Positions 8,902 through 17,916 are shown, numbered from the stretch's first letter. The stretch: DNA of 64,000 nucleotides from Flavobacterium flavigenum (GCF_027111255.2 NZ_CP114285.2:248001-312000), one strand, 5' to 3'. Made by a program: numbers and translations. The notes: generated from the sequence alone by a model not told the origin.

Positions 8902-9840
8902 TTAGTTTATCTTAACCAAATGAGCTTCAATTTCAGCTCTATTAGATTCGTATTGAGCAGGAAGTTTTAAGTTTTTACCTAATTCTTCTAAGCTTTCGTC
9001 TACGGTAAATCCAGGATTATCGGTAGCGATTTCGAATAAAACACCGCCTGGTTCTCTGAAATATAGAGAGTGGAAATAGTTTCTGTCAATTTGTGGTGTA
9101 ATAGACAATCCGTATTCTTCGATTTTTTCACGGAAGTGCATTAAAATTTCATCATTTTTAACTCTAAAAGCTACGTGATGCACAGAACCATTAGCAACAT
9201 GTCCACGTTTTTCGTCTGCCAATTCAACCAAATCTACAATTGCTGCATTTTCTACAGTATCAGTTGCATAACGGTAACGATTAACATCCTGATCGATTAA
9301 TTTATAACCAAATATTTCAGTCAAAATCGCTGCTGTTGGTTTAATATCATTTAAAGTCAAAGTAATGTTATGAAAACCTCTTGTCGCTGCATCTGCTTTT
9401 ACTTCTTCAGTTTCCCAAGGTTTTCTGTTATCTTCTGTTTTAGATTCGATTAACTCTAATTTTAAACCGTCTGGATCTAAGAAAGTCAAATATTTTTCTC
9501 CGAATTTTTCAGCAGGTTTGTTGTAAATTACATTATACTGCTCAAAACGTTTCTGCCAGAAATCTAAACTTCCTTTTGGAACAGAATAACCAATTTCGGT
9601 TGCCATTCCAGAACCTTTTCTTCCTTGCTGAATTCCTTCTCCCCAAGGGAAAAAAGTCAAGATTGTTCCGGCGCTTCCCACTTCATCACCAAAGTAAAAA
9701 TGGTACGTTCCCGGATCGTCAAAATTTACCGTTTTTTTGATAAATCTTAATCCTAATATATTTGAATAAAAGTTGAAATTACGTTTAGCATCACCTGCGA
9801 TTGCAGTAATATGGTGTAAGCCTAAAATTTTATTTTCCAT
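8902..9840 (-). CDS. Ring-cleaving dioxygenase of the VOC superfamily (MhqO/MhqA-like)
   Basis: 312 residues with two vicinal-oxygen-chelate repeats: residues 5-130 (GLHHITAIAGDAKRNFNFYS) and about 153-290 (FHNITLTLNDIKP, then VHHVAFRVKND and a REPGGVLFEIATD end). The metal ligands His (HHIT), His (VHHVAF) and Glu (LFEIATD) of the family are visible. In Bacillus such enzymes (MhqA, MhqO) belong to the hydroquinone and electrophile response, so a role in breaking down hydroquinone-type aromatics in the cytosol is inferred. Its promoter carries the TTAATCTAGGTTAA palindrome 23 bp above a TAAATTTG box. It is divergent from the sigma-54-type regulator at 10155. Confidence 0.85.
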   Translation of the reverse strand: MENKILGLHHITAIAGDAKRNFNFYSNILGLRFIKKTVNFDDPGTYHFYFGDEVGSAGTILTFFPWGEGIQQGRKGSGMATEIGYSVPKGSLDFWQKRFEQYNVIYNKPAEKFGEKYLTFLDPDGLKLELIESKTEDNRKPWETEEVKADAATRGFHNITLTLNDIKPTAAILTEIFGYKLIDQDVNRYRYATDTVENAAIVDLVELADEKRGHVANGSVHHVAFRVKNDEILMHFREKIEEYGLSITPQIDRNYFHSLYFREPGGVLFEIATDNPGFTVDESLEELGKNLKLPAQYESNRAEIEAHLVKIN

Positions 9841-9878
9841 GGTATTTATGTATTAAATTGTTGTTTGATTTTCTTTTA

Positions 9879-9923
9879 CAAATTTACGGCGGTTATGGCC
9901 GCGCATCGATTAACCTAGATTAA
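9879..9923 (-). promoter_or_regulatory. Promoter and palindromic operator of the dioxygenase gene
   Basis: Read on the minus strand: TTAATCTAGGTTAA (9923-9910), 23 bp, then TAAATTTG (9886-9879), which fits the Bacteroidota -7 consensus TAnnTTTG. The same operator-to-box distance occurs at 25889 and 13824. If the box is the -7 element, the palindrome is centred near -42. Confidence 0.7.
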
Positions 9924-10034
9924 GAAATAAAAAAGGGATATTTTTTTATTACCTAAATTATATCCAAATAATATTCCAGTTGAATTAATGTGCTGTAAAA
10001 CAAAGGTTTTTTATTCCTTCGTTGTTTTTAGTTA

Positions 10035-10048
10035 TACGATATATCGTA
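10035..10048. promoter_or_regulatory. Perfect 14-bp palindrome TACGATATATCGTA (copy 1)
   Basis: Lies in the divergent region between the dioxygenase and the sigma-54-type regulator. The identical 14-mer recurs at 26194-26207, upstream of the alpha/beta hydrolase gene. Likely a binding site for a dimeric regulator; the regulator is not identified. Confidence 0.55.
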
Positions 10049-10154
10049 ATTTTATATCTCGAAAATGCTTTATTTCAAAAATCAATAGTAATTTAAATCA
10101 GGCTATTTCTTAAATTTACCTTTTACCCAATAAATACCACGTCAAAAAATAAGT

Positions 10155-11744
10155 ATGGAAAAGCCAGCAGATCAAACCGCAATTATGCTCAACAGATTGC
10201 AGGAGAGAGAAAAAGAGCAAATGTTGGTTTTGTCTATTTGCAAATGGCTTTCTGAAGCTTTGAGCAAAGAAGAATTTCACGTGGTTGTAAATGATGTTTT
10301 AAAAGAGCATTTTTTGTTTGAAGATTTTATTTTCGCTTTCGCGGAAGAGAATCAAACGGATTACGAAATCTTCTATCAATTCTCAGATCAAAAAAATACA
10401 GAAAACAAAACCTACAGTATAAATGACGGTTTTTTTGATGTTTGTCTGGATGCTGCCGATTCTGTTATTTTCGACTTAAAAACTTTAACAGAAAGAAAAA
10501 ACAAACTTCCCGATTATCTTCATTCCATAAAAAATAAAAATTTCAAAAACGGAATCGGAATTTGCCTGCCGTCTATAAAAGGAAATCAAAGTGTGCTTTT
10601 TCTATTCTTTAAAAATGCGGTAACTTTTACCAGAGAATCCAATCGAATTATTCGTGGAATTGCTTCACAGCTTTGTATAACAGTTAGAAATATTAAATTA
10701 TCTGAAGAATACGAAAGCAGCCTAAAAGAATTGCAGTCTTTGAAAAATAATTTAAGCGAAAGAAAATCGGAACCAAAACTTATAAAAGAAGAAAATTTTC
10801 TTGAAATTGTCGGCAACAGCCAAGTCATGCAAAAGGTTTTTGAATTGGTAAATCAAGTGGCTCCGTCGCAATCTACTGTTTTAATTTTGGGTGAAACGGG
10901 AACAGGAAAAGAACTAATTGCAAACGCCATTCATCATTTATCATCGGTTTCTAATGAAAAAATGATCAAAGTAAATTGCGCTTCTATTCCCGAAAGTTTA
11001 ATCGAAAGTGAATTATTCGGACATGAAAAAGGCGCATTTACGGGAGCTACAGATTTAAAAATTGGAAAATTTGAACTAGCCAAAAACAGCACTATTTTTC
11101 TGGATGAAATAGGAGAACTGCCTTTCGAACTGCAAGGGAAATTACTTCGAGTTCTTCAGGAAAAAGAAATAGAAAGAATTGGCGGTCGAAATGCTATAAA
11201 AGTAAATGCAAGAGTTATCGCAGCAACCAATAAAGTACTTGAAAAAGAAGTAGCCGAAGGTCGTTTTAGAAGCGATTTGTTTTATCGTTTGAATGTGTTT
11301 CCGATTTCACTTCCGGCGTTGCGTGAACGCCCGGAAGATATAGAAGTTCTGGGGAATTTTTTCTTAGAAAAACATTCACAGAAAATCGGAAAAAAGATAA
11401 AAGGATTTTCTAAAAAAGTACTTAAAAGCATGACCGCAAATCCGTGGCCGGGAAATGTGCGCGAACTCGAAAATATGGTAGAACGCAGTATTTTGTTTGC
11501 AAAAGATGACGTAATCAAAGAAATGATTTTTTCGAAAGTTTTTATCACAGAATCTCAAAATGCAGAAAATGAACTTTACACCAAAACTTTACAGGAAGTA
11601 GAAGCAGAGCATATTTTGAAAGTTTTAAAAAAATGTGGCGGAAGAATTTCTGGTCCTCAAGGCGCTGCAGTTTTATTAGATCTACCTCCAACAACGCTTA
11701 TTTCTAAAATGCAGAAATTAGGGATTAAGAAAAAGTATTTTTAG
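10155..11744 (+). CDS. Sigma-54-interacting transcriptional activator with GAF-like sensor domain
   Basis: 529 residues. An N-terminal GAF-like sensor region spans about 25-180, followed by a coiled linker. The AAA+ sigma-54 activation domain (about 215-440) has Walker A GETGTGKE, the GAFTGA loop (complete) and Walker [11 protein letters not shown] Fis-type helix-turn-helix closes the protein ([20 protein letters not shown]). There is no receiver domain, so activity is probably set by a small ligand or redox state bound at the GAF region, as in FhlA/NorR-type proteins. It is divergent from the ring-cleaving dioxygenase, suggesting it senses electrophiles or aromatics. I found no clear -24/-12 (GG-N10-GC) promoter at the dioxygenase or hydrolase starts, so its targets are unknown. 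Confidence 0.88.
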   Translation: MEKPADQTAIMLNRLQEREKEQMLVLSICKWLSEALSKEEFHVVVNDVLKEHFLFEDFIFAFAEENQTDYEIFYQFSDQKNTENKTYSINDGFFDVCLDAADSVIFDLKTLTERKNKLPDYLHSIKNKNFKNGIGICLPSIKGNQSVLFLFFKNAVTFTRESNRIIRGIASQLCITVRNIKLSEEYESSLKELQSLKNNLSERKSEPKLIKEENFLEIVGNSQVMQKVFELVNQVAPSQSTVLILGETGTGKELIANAIHHLSSVSNEKMIKVNCASIPESLIESELFGHEKGAFTGATDLKIGKFELAKNSTIFLDEIGELPFELQGKLLRVLQEKEIERIGGRNAIKVNARVIAATNKVLEKEVAEGRFRSDLFYRLNVFPISLPALRERPEDIEVLGNFFLEKHSQKIGKKIKGFSKKVLKSMTANPWPGNVRELENMVERSILFAKDDVIKEMIFSKVFITESQNAENELYTKTLQEVEAEHILKVLKKCGGRISGPQGAAVLLDLPPTTLISKMQKLGIKKKYF

Positions 11745-11750
11745 GATATT

Positions 11751-12368
11751 TTATTCCTGAGCGATTTTTATTTTTCCTGAAGAAATGGCCCAAAAAATCA
11801 ACAGCATCATATTGATGGCCAATGCAATTGTGGGAAACTGAAACGAAATTCCGAAAGCAATTAAATACGTTGGAAATCCGTAGAGATAATTATTTGTGAT
11901 TTTTTTAATCGCCGAATCGGTAATTCCTGGACGAAGCAGTTTTTTGTTATGGCTCGCAATAAACCATAAAAGGTTGTACGAAATATTAATTAAAACAAAG
12001 ATTCCTGTATAAACTGCAACTGCAATATTGGAAGCTTCGCCATCAAAAAATCGTGCTAATAACGCAGTTGGATAGGAAACGGCTGAAACCAGAAAAAGAA
12101 TCAATCCGTTGGCAAACATGATTCCGGTATTGCGGCTGTAAATCTGTTTGAAAATCTTGTGATGATTGACCCACATGATAAAAATACTGAAAAAAGAAAG
12201 CGTAAAAGCCAGATAGGTTGTCCATTCGCTTTTTAGAAAAGCCAATAATTCACTGCTGGTTTTTACAATTCCAATTTCGGGCGCATGAAGGTCTAGCACC
12301 AAAAGTGTTATCGCAATCGCAAATACGCCATCGCTGAAACCTTCTATTCTTGCAGTTTCTTTTTCCAT
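11751..12368 (-). CDS. TMEM175-family (DUF1211) membrane protein
   Basis: 205 residues with about six membrane helices. The first carries the family signature FSDGVFAIAITLLVLDL (residues 10-26). Bacterial members studied elsewhere conduct potassium; that activity is inferred here from family only. The gene ends 7 bp from the convergent regulator stop at 11744. It is the last gene of the minus-strand run acetyltransferase, carboxylesterase, cupin, TMEM175, but a 170-bp repeat-bearing gap separates it from the cupin gene. Confidence 0.85.
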   Translation of the reverse strand: MEKETARIEGFSDGVFAIAITLLVLDLHAPEIGIVKTSSELLAFLKSEWTTYLAFTLSFFSIFIMWVNHHKIFKQIYSRNTGIMFANGLILFLVSAVSYPTALLARFFDGEASNIAVAVYTGIFVLINISYNLLWFIASHNKKLLRPGITDSAIKKITNNYLYGFPTYLIAFGISFQFPTIALAINMMLLIFWAISSGKIKIAQE

Positions 12369-12409
12369 TTTTTATGATTTGTTTGGGTGTAATTTAAATT
12401 CAAAGTATT

Positions 12410-12540
12410 TTGACGCGGATAAAACAGATTCGTTATCACGAAGACGCGGATTTACACAGTTTTTTCTCTAAAAATTGTAAATAGATCTGCGTAAATCAGC
12501 GTTTTTGCGTTAGCAAATCAGTTTTATCCGCGTTCTTGTA
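12410..12540. repeat. Dispersed palindromic repeat, family A
   Basis: Long inverted repeat: GCGGATAAAACAGATT at the left and AATCAGTTTTATCCGC at the right (one mismatch), with the shared core ATTCGTTATCACGAA inside. Related to 5647-5745 and 22177-22315. It lies between two co-oriented genes and could act as a transcript-processing or attenuation structure. Confidence 0.75.
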
Positions 12541-12541
12541 A

Positions 12542-12898
12542 CTAGTGATTTAGTTTAATAAATATCGATTTTCGAAGTTTTGGTTCGATATTTTTTGTTT
12601 TGTGTCCTTTCCCGGTTGTGTCTTCAACCAATAATATTGAACCTGTTTCAAAAGTTCTTTTTTCTCCCAATGAAGTTTCGATTTCTACGCCTCCGTCCAG
12701 TAAAACAATATATTGACGGTCGGGCTCATTGTGAAAATCGTAATCGTAAGAAGGTTTTACTTCTCTAAAAACGATCGATTTTACAGGTTCATCTTCATAC
12801 AAAAAGCCGATGTCGCCATTATTTTTTAACGGAACTTCAAAATCTTCAAAATGACTTTCACCATTTTCGCCGCTGTAAACTCGCGTAATCTGGATCAT
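12542..12898 (-). CDS. Small cupin-fold protein
   Basis: 118 residues, a single cupin-like beta-barrel: YDYDFHNEPDRQYIVLLDGG supplies a His and an acidic residue at the usual metal-site position, followed by the second motif around SILLVEDTTGKGHKT (His). Substrate unknown. The start ATG shares one base with the stop of the upstream carboxylesterase gene (TAATG arrangement at 12896-12900), so the two are translationally coupled. The neighbourhood suggests a role in detoxification chemistry or sensing. It could equally be a non-enzymatic ligand binder. Confidence 0.75.
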   Translation of the reverse strand: MIQITRVYSGENGESHFEDFEVPLKNNGDIGFLYEDEPVKSIVFREVKPSYDYDFHNEPDRQYIVLLDGGVEIETSLGEKRTFETGSILLVEDTTGKGHKTKNIEPKLRKSIFIKLNH

Positions 12899-13518
12899 TA
12901 TTTCTTAGAAAAAATAAGCTGGTTTGCGAGATCAATTTCATCCTGACTTATGGTATGCCCCATATTGTCGTAGATTTTTTTGGTCACATTGGCGCCCAGT
13001 TTTTTCAAAAGTGCTTCAGAATCATTTACTCTTTCCACAGGAACATGAAAATCAGGATCGCTGGTACCGATGAAAATTGGTGTATTTTCAAAGTTTCCGT
13101 GATAATGTTCTTCGTAAACTTTATCGCCGATAAGTCCGCCTGTAAAAGCTACGACACCACCATATTTTGCTGCATTTCGTGCTGTAAATTCTAAAGCAAG
13201 ACAAGCGCCCTGCGAAAATCCTAAGAAATAAATATTCTCTTTTTCGATTCCGTTTTGCTGTACCGCAACTAAAACCTGATGTATTGCTTCTAAAGATTTT
13301 GAAAAAGAAGGTTCGTTTTCGTTAATCGGAGCTAAAAACGAATAGGGATACCATGTTCTGTTTTCTGCTTGCGGCGCTACCAAAGCAAATTTTTCTACAT
13401 CAAGATATTTGGCAATCGATAAAATATCGTGTGAAGTTGCACCACGTCCGTGAAGCATGATTAAAGCTTTTTTGGCTTCGTTTAAAGGAACGCCCGCTGT
13501 AATTGTATCTAAGTTCAT
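12898..13518 (-). CDS. Phospholipase/carboxylesterase-family alpha/beta hydrolase (MhqD-like)
   Basis: 206-residue cytosolic serine hydrolase. Nucleophile motif GFSQG near residue 104, catalytic Asp in the GTSDPDFHVP segment and His in YDNMGHTISQDE near the end. Oxyanion segment LHGRGAT near residue 22. Length and motifs fit the phospholipase/carboxylesterase family that includes Bacillus MhqD and YodD, which are induced by hydroquinones. Here it is coupled to a cupin and follows an acetyltransferase gene by 15 bp. The promoter of this unit carries the same palindrome as the dioxygenase promoter, so a quinone-response role is the best inference. Confidence 0.85.
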   Translation of the reverse strand: MNLDTITAGVPLNEAKKALIMLHGRGATSHDILSIAKYLDVEKFALVAPQAENRTWYPYSFLAPINENEPSFSKSLEAIHQVLVAVQQNGIEKENIYFLGFSQGACLALEFTARNAAKYGGVVAFTGGLIGDKVYEEHYHGNFENTPIFIGTSDPDFHVPVERVNDSEALLKKLGANVTKKIYDNMGHTISQDEIDLANQLIFSKK

Positions 13519-13533
13519 AAGCTTTGTTTTTAA

Positions 13534-13824
13534 TTATTTTTTCCAGATATCTTGATATTCGTCTGGATGTCTTGTGAATTGTGCGTGTACGTAAGGACAA
13601 AGTGCTTTAACCATCATTTTATGTTCGCGAACATAAGGAACCATTTCTTCAAGAAGTCTTTTTGCATAACCTTTTCCTTCCGCTTCTGGTTCAACACCTG
13701 TGTGGTAAACAGTTAAGACATCATCTTTTATACTTATAACCATTTCACCTAGTTTTTTTCCGTCAACATAAAGATTAAAAGCGCCGTGTTTTTTTTCGTC
13801 TAATTCTAGTTTTATTGTTTCCAT
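13534..13824 (-). CDS. Small GNAT-like acetyltransferase (YidJ/NATD1 type)
   Basis: 96 residues when started at the ATG at 13822-13824. The longer frame to 13878 would translate part of an upstream repeat (RTLRNSLRTLRLK) and is rejected. The acetyl-CoA motif is EAEGKGYAKRLLEEMVPYVR, preceded by the GNAT beta strands with VYHTGVEPE. Members of this minimal GNAT family have poorly known substrates. It heads the unit acetyltransferase, carboxylesterase, cupin. Upstream at 13911-13955 lies the shared palindrome with a near-consensus -7 box. Confidence 0.82.
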   Translation of the reverse strand: METIKLELDEKKHGAFNLYVDGKKLGEMVISIKDDVLTVYHTGVEPEAEGKGYAKRLLEEMVPYVREHKMMVKALCPYVHAQFTRHPDEYQDIWKK

Positions 13825-13839
13825 AGTTTTTTGATTTTT

Positions 13840-13925
13840 TAACCGCAAAGTTCGCAATGAATTACGCAATGTTCGCAAAGTTTTGTTTTTATGTGTTGGT
13901 TTTATAGTTACAAAGTTCGCTAAGC
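13840..13925. repeat. Dispersed repeat rich in CGCAAAGTTCGCAA words (family B)
   Basis: Tandem-like degenerate words AACCGCAAAGTTCGCAAT, ACGCAATGTTCGCAAAG and CAAAGTTCGCTAAGC. Complementary words recur at 15447-15487 on the other side of the IS110 element and at 13990-14015. A common style of flavobacterial intergenic repeat. Confidence 0.6.
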
Positions 13926-13955
13926 TTACGGTTAAGTCAGCTTAATCTAGATTAA
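13911..13955 (-). promoter_or_regulatory. Promoter and palindromic operator of the acetyltransferase-carboxylesterase unit
   Basis: Minus strand: perfect palindrome TTAATCTAGATTAA (13955-13942), exactly 23 bp, then GAACTTTG (13918-13911), which matches TAnnTTTG except for the first base. Same layout as at 9879-9923 and 25967-26011. The box here lies in family B repeat sequence, so it is the weakest of the three. Confidence 0.6.
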
Positions 13956-14129
13956 TAAGAATCCTTTTTTTCATTTTAGTTTTATGCTACTTGCCGCAAA
14001 GGCGCAAAGACACAAAGTTTTTTATGTCTAGTTTGTCATCCTATGTTTGCATAAACATCGAAGATTTAGTTTTTAAGTAAATTTATAATGAAAAATTTTC
14101 AACAGAAGAAAGGGAAAGATAAAAACTGA

Positions 14130-14280
14130 GTATTGTCATTTGTCTTAAAAAGACTGTTCGAAATGGTAGTTCCTTCCCTCTCTGCTTTTGAGCTTGGACA
14201 GTTCATTAGGCTAAGAGCCTGTATTTAGGATTGATAAGCTAATAGCAGATTTCTTCCGTTTACTTTACCTAAAAACAAAG
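14130..14280 (+). ncRNA. Candidate bridge RNA of the IS110 element
   Basis: IS110-type elements are known to encode a structured bridge RNA in the non-coding end upstream of the transposase. This 150-nt stretch has the right place and size and shows local hairpins, for example AGGCT-AAG-AGCCT at 14208-14220. A 10-mer next to that hairpin, ACAGTTCATT (14198-14207), also occurs at the right end of the element (15269-15278), as expected if it guides donor recognition. The boundaries and fold are inferred. Confidence 0.45.
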
Positions 14281-14282
14281 TT

Positions 14283-15248
14283 ATGACAAAAAACAAAAAT
14301 TACATTGGTATCGATATATCAAAATTAAGTTTTGATGTTGCCATTAAAAATGAAAGAGATAAATATTCACATTACAAGTTTAGTAATGATAATGAAGGCT
14401 TTGCAAGTTTTAAAAAACTGCTTAATGAAGATTTGGATGTTTGTGTAATGGAAGCCAGCGGACCATACTATCTAAAATTAGCGCAATACTTATTTGATCA
14501 GAATCTATTTCTTAGTGTTGTAAACCCTTTGGTTATAAGACGTTTTAGCCAGATGCGACTGTCTCGAACTAAAACAGATAAGAAAGATGCTGTAATTATT
14601 GCAGAATATGGAAGGGCTGAAAATCCGGGTCTATGGAAGCCTGAAGCAGAGTATGTCCTTGAAATAAAACAGATGCAGGCTTATGTGGAACAGATGAATA
14701 AATCCAGAACTGGATTTATGAGACAGAAAGAGGCTTTTAAACAAAATACTATGGAATCAATTGTATTGAATGAGAGTCTGGATAAAATGATTGCTGGATT
14801 AGAAATTGAGATCAGCCGTATTGAGAGTAAAATGATGACAATTATAAACTGCCACCACAGCCGGCTTTTCAAACAAATGCAGAGCATACCTGGAATAGGC
14901 AGAAAAACCGCTGTTCTATTAATTGTAATCAGCGGAGGATTTACAAAATTTGACAATGCTAGACAGCTGAGCTCTTATATTGGGATAAGTCCGCGCATTT
15001 TTGAATCTGGAACAAGTGTAAAAGGAAGATCAAAGATCTGTAAAATGGGTATGAGCAGAATAAGGGCGATGCTATATATCTGTTCATGGTCTGCCAAAAA
15101 ATGTAATAATGCATGCAGGGAATTGTACGATAGATTAGTCGAAAAAGGGAAAGCTAGAAAAGTTGCTTTAATTGCTGTAGCAAATAAACTGCTCAAACAA
15201 GCTTTTGCTTTAGCATCGAAAAATGAATACTATTTACAAAATAATTAA
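14283..15248 (+). CDS. IS110-family transposase (DEDD/transposase_20)
   Basis: 321 residues, apparently intact. N-terminal RuvC-like DEDD domain: YIGIDISKLSFDV supplies the first Asp, VCVMEASGPY the Glu, and SRTKTDKKDAVIIAEY the paired Asp residues. The C-terminal transposase_20 domain contains the helix-hairpin segment SIPGIGRKTAVLLI and the serine-containing block ISPRIFESGTSVKGRS. IS110 enzymes recombine circular intermediates with targets under bridge RNA guidance. Its intactness and the intact upstream region suggest a recently active copy. Confidence 0.93.
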   Translation: MTKNKNYIGIDISKLSFDVAIKNERDKYSHYKFSNDNEGFASFKKLLNEDLDVCVMEASGPYYLKLAQYLFDQNLFLSVVNPLVIRRFSQMRLSRTKTDKKDAVIIAEYGRAENPGLWKPEAEYVLEIKQMQAYVEQMNKSRTGFMRQKEAFKQNTMESIVLNESLDKMIAGLEIEISRIESKMMTIINCHHSRLFKQMQSIPGIGRKTAVLLIVISGGFTKFDNARQLSSYIGISPRIFESGTSVKGRSKICKMGMSRIRAMLYICSWSAKKCNNACRELYDRLVEKGKARKVALIAVANKLLKQAFALASKNEYYLQNN

Positions 15249-15274
15249 AAATAAATTTGCTTATAAACACAGTT

Positions 15275-15425
15275 CATTTCGACGAAGGAGAAATCGCACT
15301 CGTAACCACAAAGAGTTAAAGTTTAATTTGTCATTTCGAGGAACGAGAAATCTTCGTAAGTAACTCCGCAATAAGAAGTCAATCTTTGTCGAGCTTCTTG
15401 CGGAGATTTCTCCTTCGTCGAAATG
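15275..15425. repeat. REP-like palindromic element at the right flank of the IS110 copy
   Basis: A perfect 21-bp inverted repeat (15275-15295 with 15405-15425; arm core CGACGAAGGAGAAATC) encloses a second stem, CTCCGCAATAAGAAG / CTTCTTGCGGAG (15364-15405). A related word, CATTTCGAGGAACGAGAAAT, lies at 15331-15350. IS110/IS1111 elements are known to favour such palindromes. Confidence 0.85.
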
Positions 15426-15444
15426 TCAAACTGTACCCAAACAG

Positions 15445-15487
15445 ACCTTTGCGAACCTTGCGTAAATCTTTGCGCTCTTCGCGGTTA
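15445..15487. repeat. Dispersed repeat, family B, second copy
   Basis: Words CCTTTGCGAACCTTGCGTAA and CTTTGCGCTCTTCGCGGTTA are the complements of the CGCAAAGTTCGCAA-type words at 13840-13925. The two copies flank the IS110 insertion in opposite orientation. Confidence 0.6.
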
Positions 15488-15503
15488 AAAACTTCTAACC
15501 GAA

Positions 15504-16868
15504 TTAATTATATCCCTGTTTTATCCCTAATTTTTTCATTTTCGAATACAAAGTTTGTGCGGACATTTGCAAAAGTTCTGCTGCACCGCCTGGCCCTGAA
15601 ACTTTACCGCTGCAATTTTGCAATGCTGTCAAAATATGTTCTTTTTCCATTTCTTCCATAGTTTTCATTTTACCCGTACTTTCTTGTATCGGACTCGAAA
15701 CAAACTGTGGTAAATCAAATTTTTCAATTTCATTTGTTTTAGAAAGTAAAACATTTCTTTCTATCAAATGTTCGAGTTCGCGAATATTTCCTGGCCAGTC
15801 GTATTGCATTAATTGTTGTAAAGCATTGGTGCTTATACTTGAAACGTTTTTGCGTGAACTTGCGGCATATTTTCTAAGAAAATGGTTGGCAAGCGCTTCA
15901 ATATCTTCTTTTCGTTCTTTTAATGATGGTAACTCAATCGGGAAAACATTTAATCGATAATACAAATCGAGCCTGAAACGGCCTTCTGCAACTTCTTTTT
16001 CCAACGATCTGTTGGTTGCCGCTACAACACGGACATTTATTTTTATGGTTGAATTTCCGCCCAGACGCTGTATTTCTTTTTCTTGTAAAACGCGTAATAA
16101 TTTTACTTGAGAATCTAAAGGCAATTCACCAATTTCATCCAGAAAAATAGTTCCGTTATGTGCTTGTTCAAATTTTCCAATTCGTAATGAATTTGCTCCC
16201 GTAAAAGCACCTTTTTCGTGTCCAAAAAGTTCTGATTCTATTAGTGAATGTGGTAATGCAGCACAATTTACAACCACAATCGGACTTGATTTATGAGCCG
16301 AAAGATCATGTATAGCGTGTGCGACTTTTTCTTTTCCCGTACCGCTTTCGCCAAGAATTAAAACAGAAGTTTGAGCCGGCGCTACAATTTTTATTTTCTC
16401 AATTGCTTCTTGCAGTAATTGGCTGTTTCCAATAATTCCGTTAATTTCCTGCGTTTTTTCTTTGGTATGAATGTCTGTCTGCGTTCCGTTTTCCTGATTA
16501 AATCGGTATTTTGCAATATCCAGCATTACAATAAGATCACGTTCTCTAAACGGTTTTACCATAAAACCATACGGATTTGTTGCCTTTACAGCTTCTAATG
16601 TTGACTGATTGGTATTCGCAGAAATGTAGAGAAATGGTAATTGCATTTCGCGAAGTTCCCAAGCGAGTTCAATTCCCGTCATATCGCCTTTCAGTATAAT
16701 ATCCAACAAAACCCAATCGGGTCTTTTTTCTTCTATTAATTTGCGTGCCTGAACTACAGAAGAAGCAATGCCGGTTATTTCGTAACCTGCTTTGAGCAGC
16801 ATGATTTTTAAATCGTTTGCTACAATAAATTCGTCTTCAACAATTAGAATTTTCTCCTTTATTAACAT
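15504..16868 (-). CDS. NtrC-type response regulator (receiver, sigma-54 AAA+, Fis HTH)
   Basis: 454 residues. The receiver domain (1-120) has its phospho-acceptor Asp in [10 protein letters not shown] near residue 56 and a Lys in MVKPFRERD. The AAA+ domain (about 150-375) has Walker A GESGTGKE, the GAFTGA loop and IFLDEIGEL. The Fis-type helix-turn-helix is at the end ([19 protein letters not shown]). Four bp separate it from the sensor kinase gene upstream, so the two form a two-component pair. Its C-terminus resembles that of the GAF-type activator at 10155, suggesting the two recognise related sites or arose by duplication. It should activate sigma-54 promoters. Confidence 0.92.
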   Translation of the reverse strand: MLIKEKILIVEDEFIVANDLKIMLLKAGYEITGIASSVVQARKLIEEKRPDWVLLDIILKGDMTGIELAWELREMQLPFLYISANTNQSTLEAVKATNPYGFMVKPFRERDLIVMLDIAKYRFNQENGTQTDIHTKEKTQEINGIIGNSQLLQEAIEKIKIVAPAQTSVLILGESGTGKEKVAHAIHDLSAHKSSPIVVVNCAALPHSLIESELFGHEKGAFTGANSLRIGKFEQAHNGTIFLDEIGELPLDSQVKLLRVLQEKEIQRLGGNSTIKINVRVVAATNRSLEKEVAEGRFRLDLYYRLNVFPIELPSLKERKEDIEALANHFLRKYAASSRKNVSSISTNALQQLMQYDWPGNIRELEHLIERNVLLSKTNEIEKFDLPQFVSSPIQESTGKMKTMEEMEKEHILTALQNCSGKVSGPGGAAELLQMSAQTLYSKMKKLGIKQGYN

Positions 16869-16871
16869 AAA

Positions 16872-17888
16872 TTATATAGTTTCAGAATTTGGGGCAGTTT
16901 CTTCAAATTCTGTTTTTCTAGTAAAGGTAATTTGAATTATCAGTCCGTTGTCATTTTTCATTTCAAAAATTCCATCAATCTGGTCGCTTAATCCCGTAAT
17001 TAAATTTACACCTAATGATTTTTTTTCGATAAAATTAAAATTTTCAGAAACACCAATTCCGTTATCTGCAATGACTAATTTATACGTGTTTTCGCCAATG
17101 CTTTTAAGTTCAATATGAACTTCACCATTTTTGTCAACAGGAAATGCAAATTTTATGGCATTACTAACAGATTCGTTTATTATTAATCCCAGCGGTATAG
17201 CTTGTGAGACATCCAGACAGACTTTTTCTATATCAAGAATAAAATGTATCTGGTCATCGATTTCAAAACATTCTTTGATATAATCTATCAATTCATAAAT
17301 ATACCAAGACATGTCTATATTGGTCAGATTATCAGATTGATATAGTTTTTGATGAAGTATTGACATTGCCTGCATTCTGTGCTGGCTGTTTTGTATCGCC
17401 AGCAAGGCATCTTCGTTGTCTAAATAAGCGGATTGTGTATTGAGTAAACTAATTACAATTTGGAGATTGTTTTTTACTCTATGATGAATTTCTTTTAAAA
17501 GCCATTCTTTTTCAACGAACATTTTTTGGTTCAGTTTATTTTGCTCGTCGATTTCCTGTTTTTTTATTTCCAGTTGTTCGTTGATTTTCTTTTTCAACCA
17601 AAAACAATTGTAAAATAATATTATAAAAAGAACTAAAATAACCAGACTTACTATAAAAACATATAGAATTACGGCGTCGTTTCGGGTTTGAATTTTTTGC
17701 AGTTTGTGCTCTGCAGTTAGCGAATAACTGATTCTATTTTTATAGGATAAAATAAAAATTGACTTGGTCTGAGCAGTCAAAAAAAGGTTTACTGTTAAAA
17801 ATAAGAAAGCGGCATATAAATGACGCACATGTTTTTGGACAGAAAAGAAGGCTCTACTATTCATTTTTTTACAATAATCGATTATCAA
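16872..17888 (-). CDS. Membrane sensor histidine kinase, HisKA_2 type
   Basis: 338 residues. An N-terminal hydrophobic segment (about 24-40) and a second one at 72-96 flank a short extracytoplasmic loop of only some 30 residues, so no folded sensor domain is visible. A coiled coil (98-130) leads to the phospho-acceptor box EIHHRVKNNLQ (His near 136). The ATP-binding domain has INESVSNAIKFAFP (N box) and DNGIGV (G1). It is much shorter than the related kinase at 26378, which carries TPR repeats. Partner is the NtrC-type regulator 3 bp downstream. An internal Met at 17864 is a possible alternative start. Confidence 0.88.
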   Translation of the reverse strand: MIIDYCKKMNSRAFFSVQKHVRHLYAAFLFLTVNLFLTAQTKSIFILSYKNRISYSLTAEHKLQKIQTRNDAVILYVFIVSLVILVLFIILFYNCFWLKKKINEQLEIKKQEIDEQNKLNQKMFVEKEWLLKEIHHRVKNNLQIVISLLNTQSAYLDNEDALLAIQNSQHRMQAMSILHQKLYQSDNLTNIDMSWYIYELIDYIKECFEIDDQIHFILDIEKVCLDVSQAIPLGLIINESVSNAIKFAFPVDKNGEVHIELKSIGENTYKLVIADNGIGVSENFNFIEKKSLGVNLITGLSDQIDGIFEMKNDNGLIIQITFTRKTEFEETAPNSETI

Positions 17889-17916
17889 AATTCTGCAAAT
17901 TCATGTGCGTTACTAT

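Larger units (their letters stand above)
14100..15275 (+). mobile_element. IS110-family insertion sequence (ends approximate)
   Basis: One transposase gene with about 180 bp of non-coding sequence on its 5' side and a short 3' end that abuts a REP-like palindrome starting at 15275. As is normal for IS110 members, no terminal inverted repeats or target duplication are evident, so the ends are estimates. It sits inside the detoxification region between the acetyltransferase unit and the response regulator gene. Confidence 0.7.

Noticed and set aside
9840..10155. Sigma-54 promoter (-24/-12) for the dioxygenase, expected from the adjacent activator
   Set aside because: No GG-N10-GC element with TGGCAC/TTGC-like surroundings is present; the visible box is TAAATTTG of the housekeeping type.
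13824..13878. Longer start of the acetyltransferase gene
   Set aside because: The additional 18 residues are translated family B repeat and have no place in the family; the ATG at 13824 gives the usual start.
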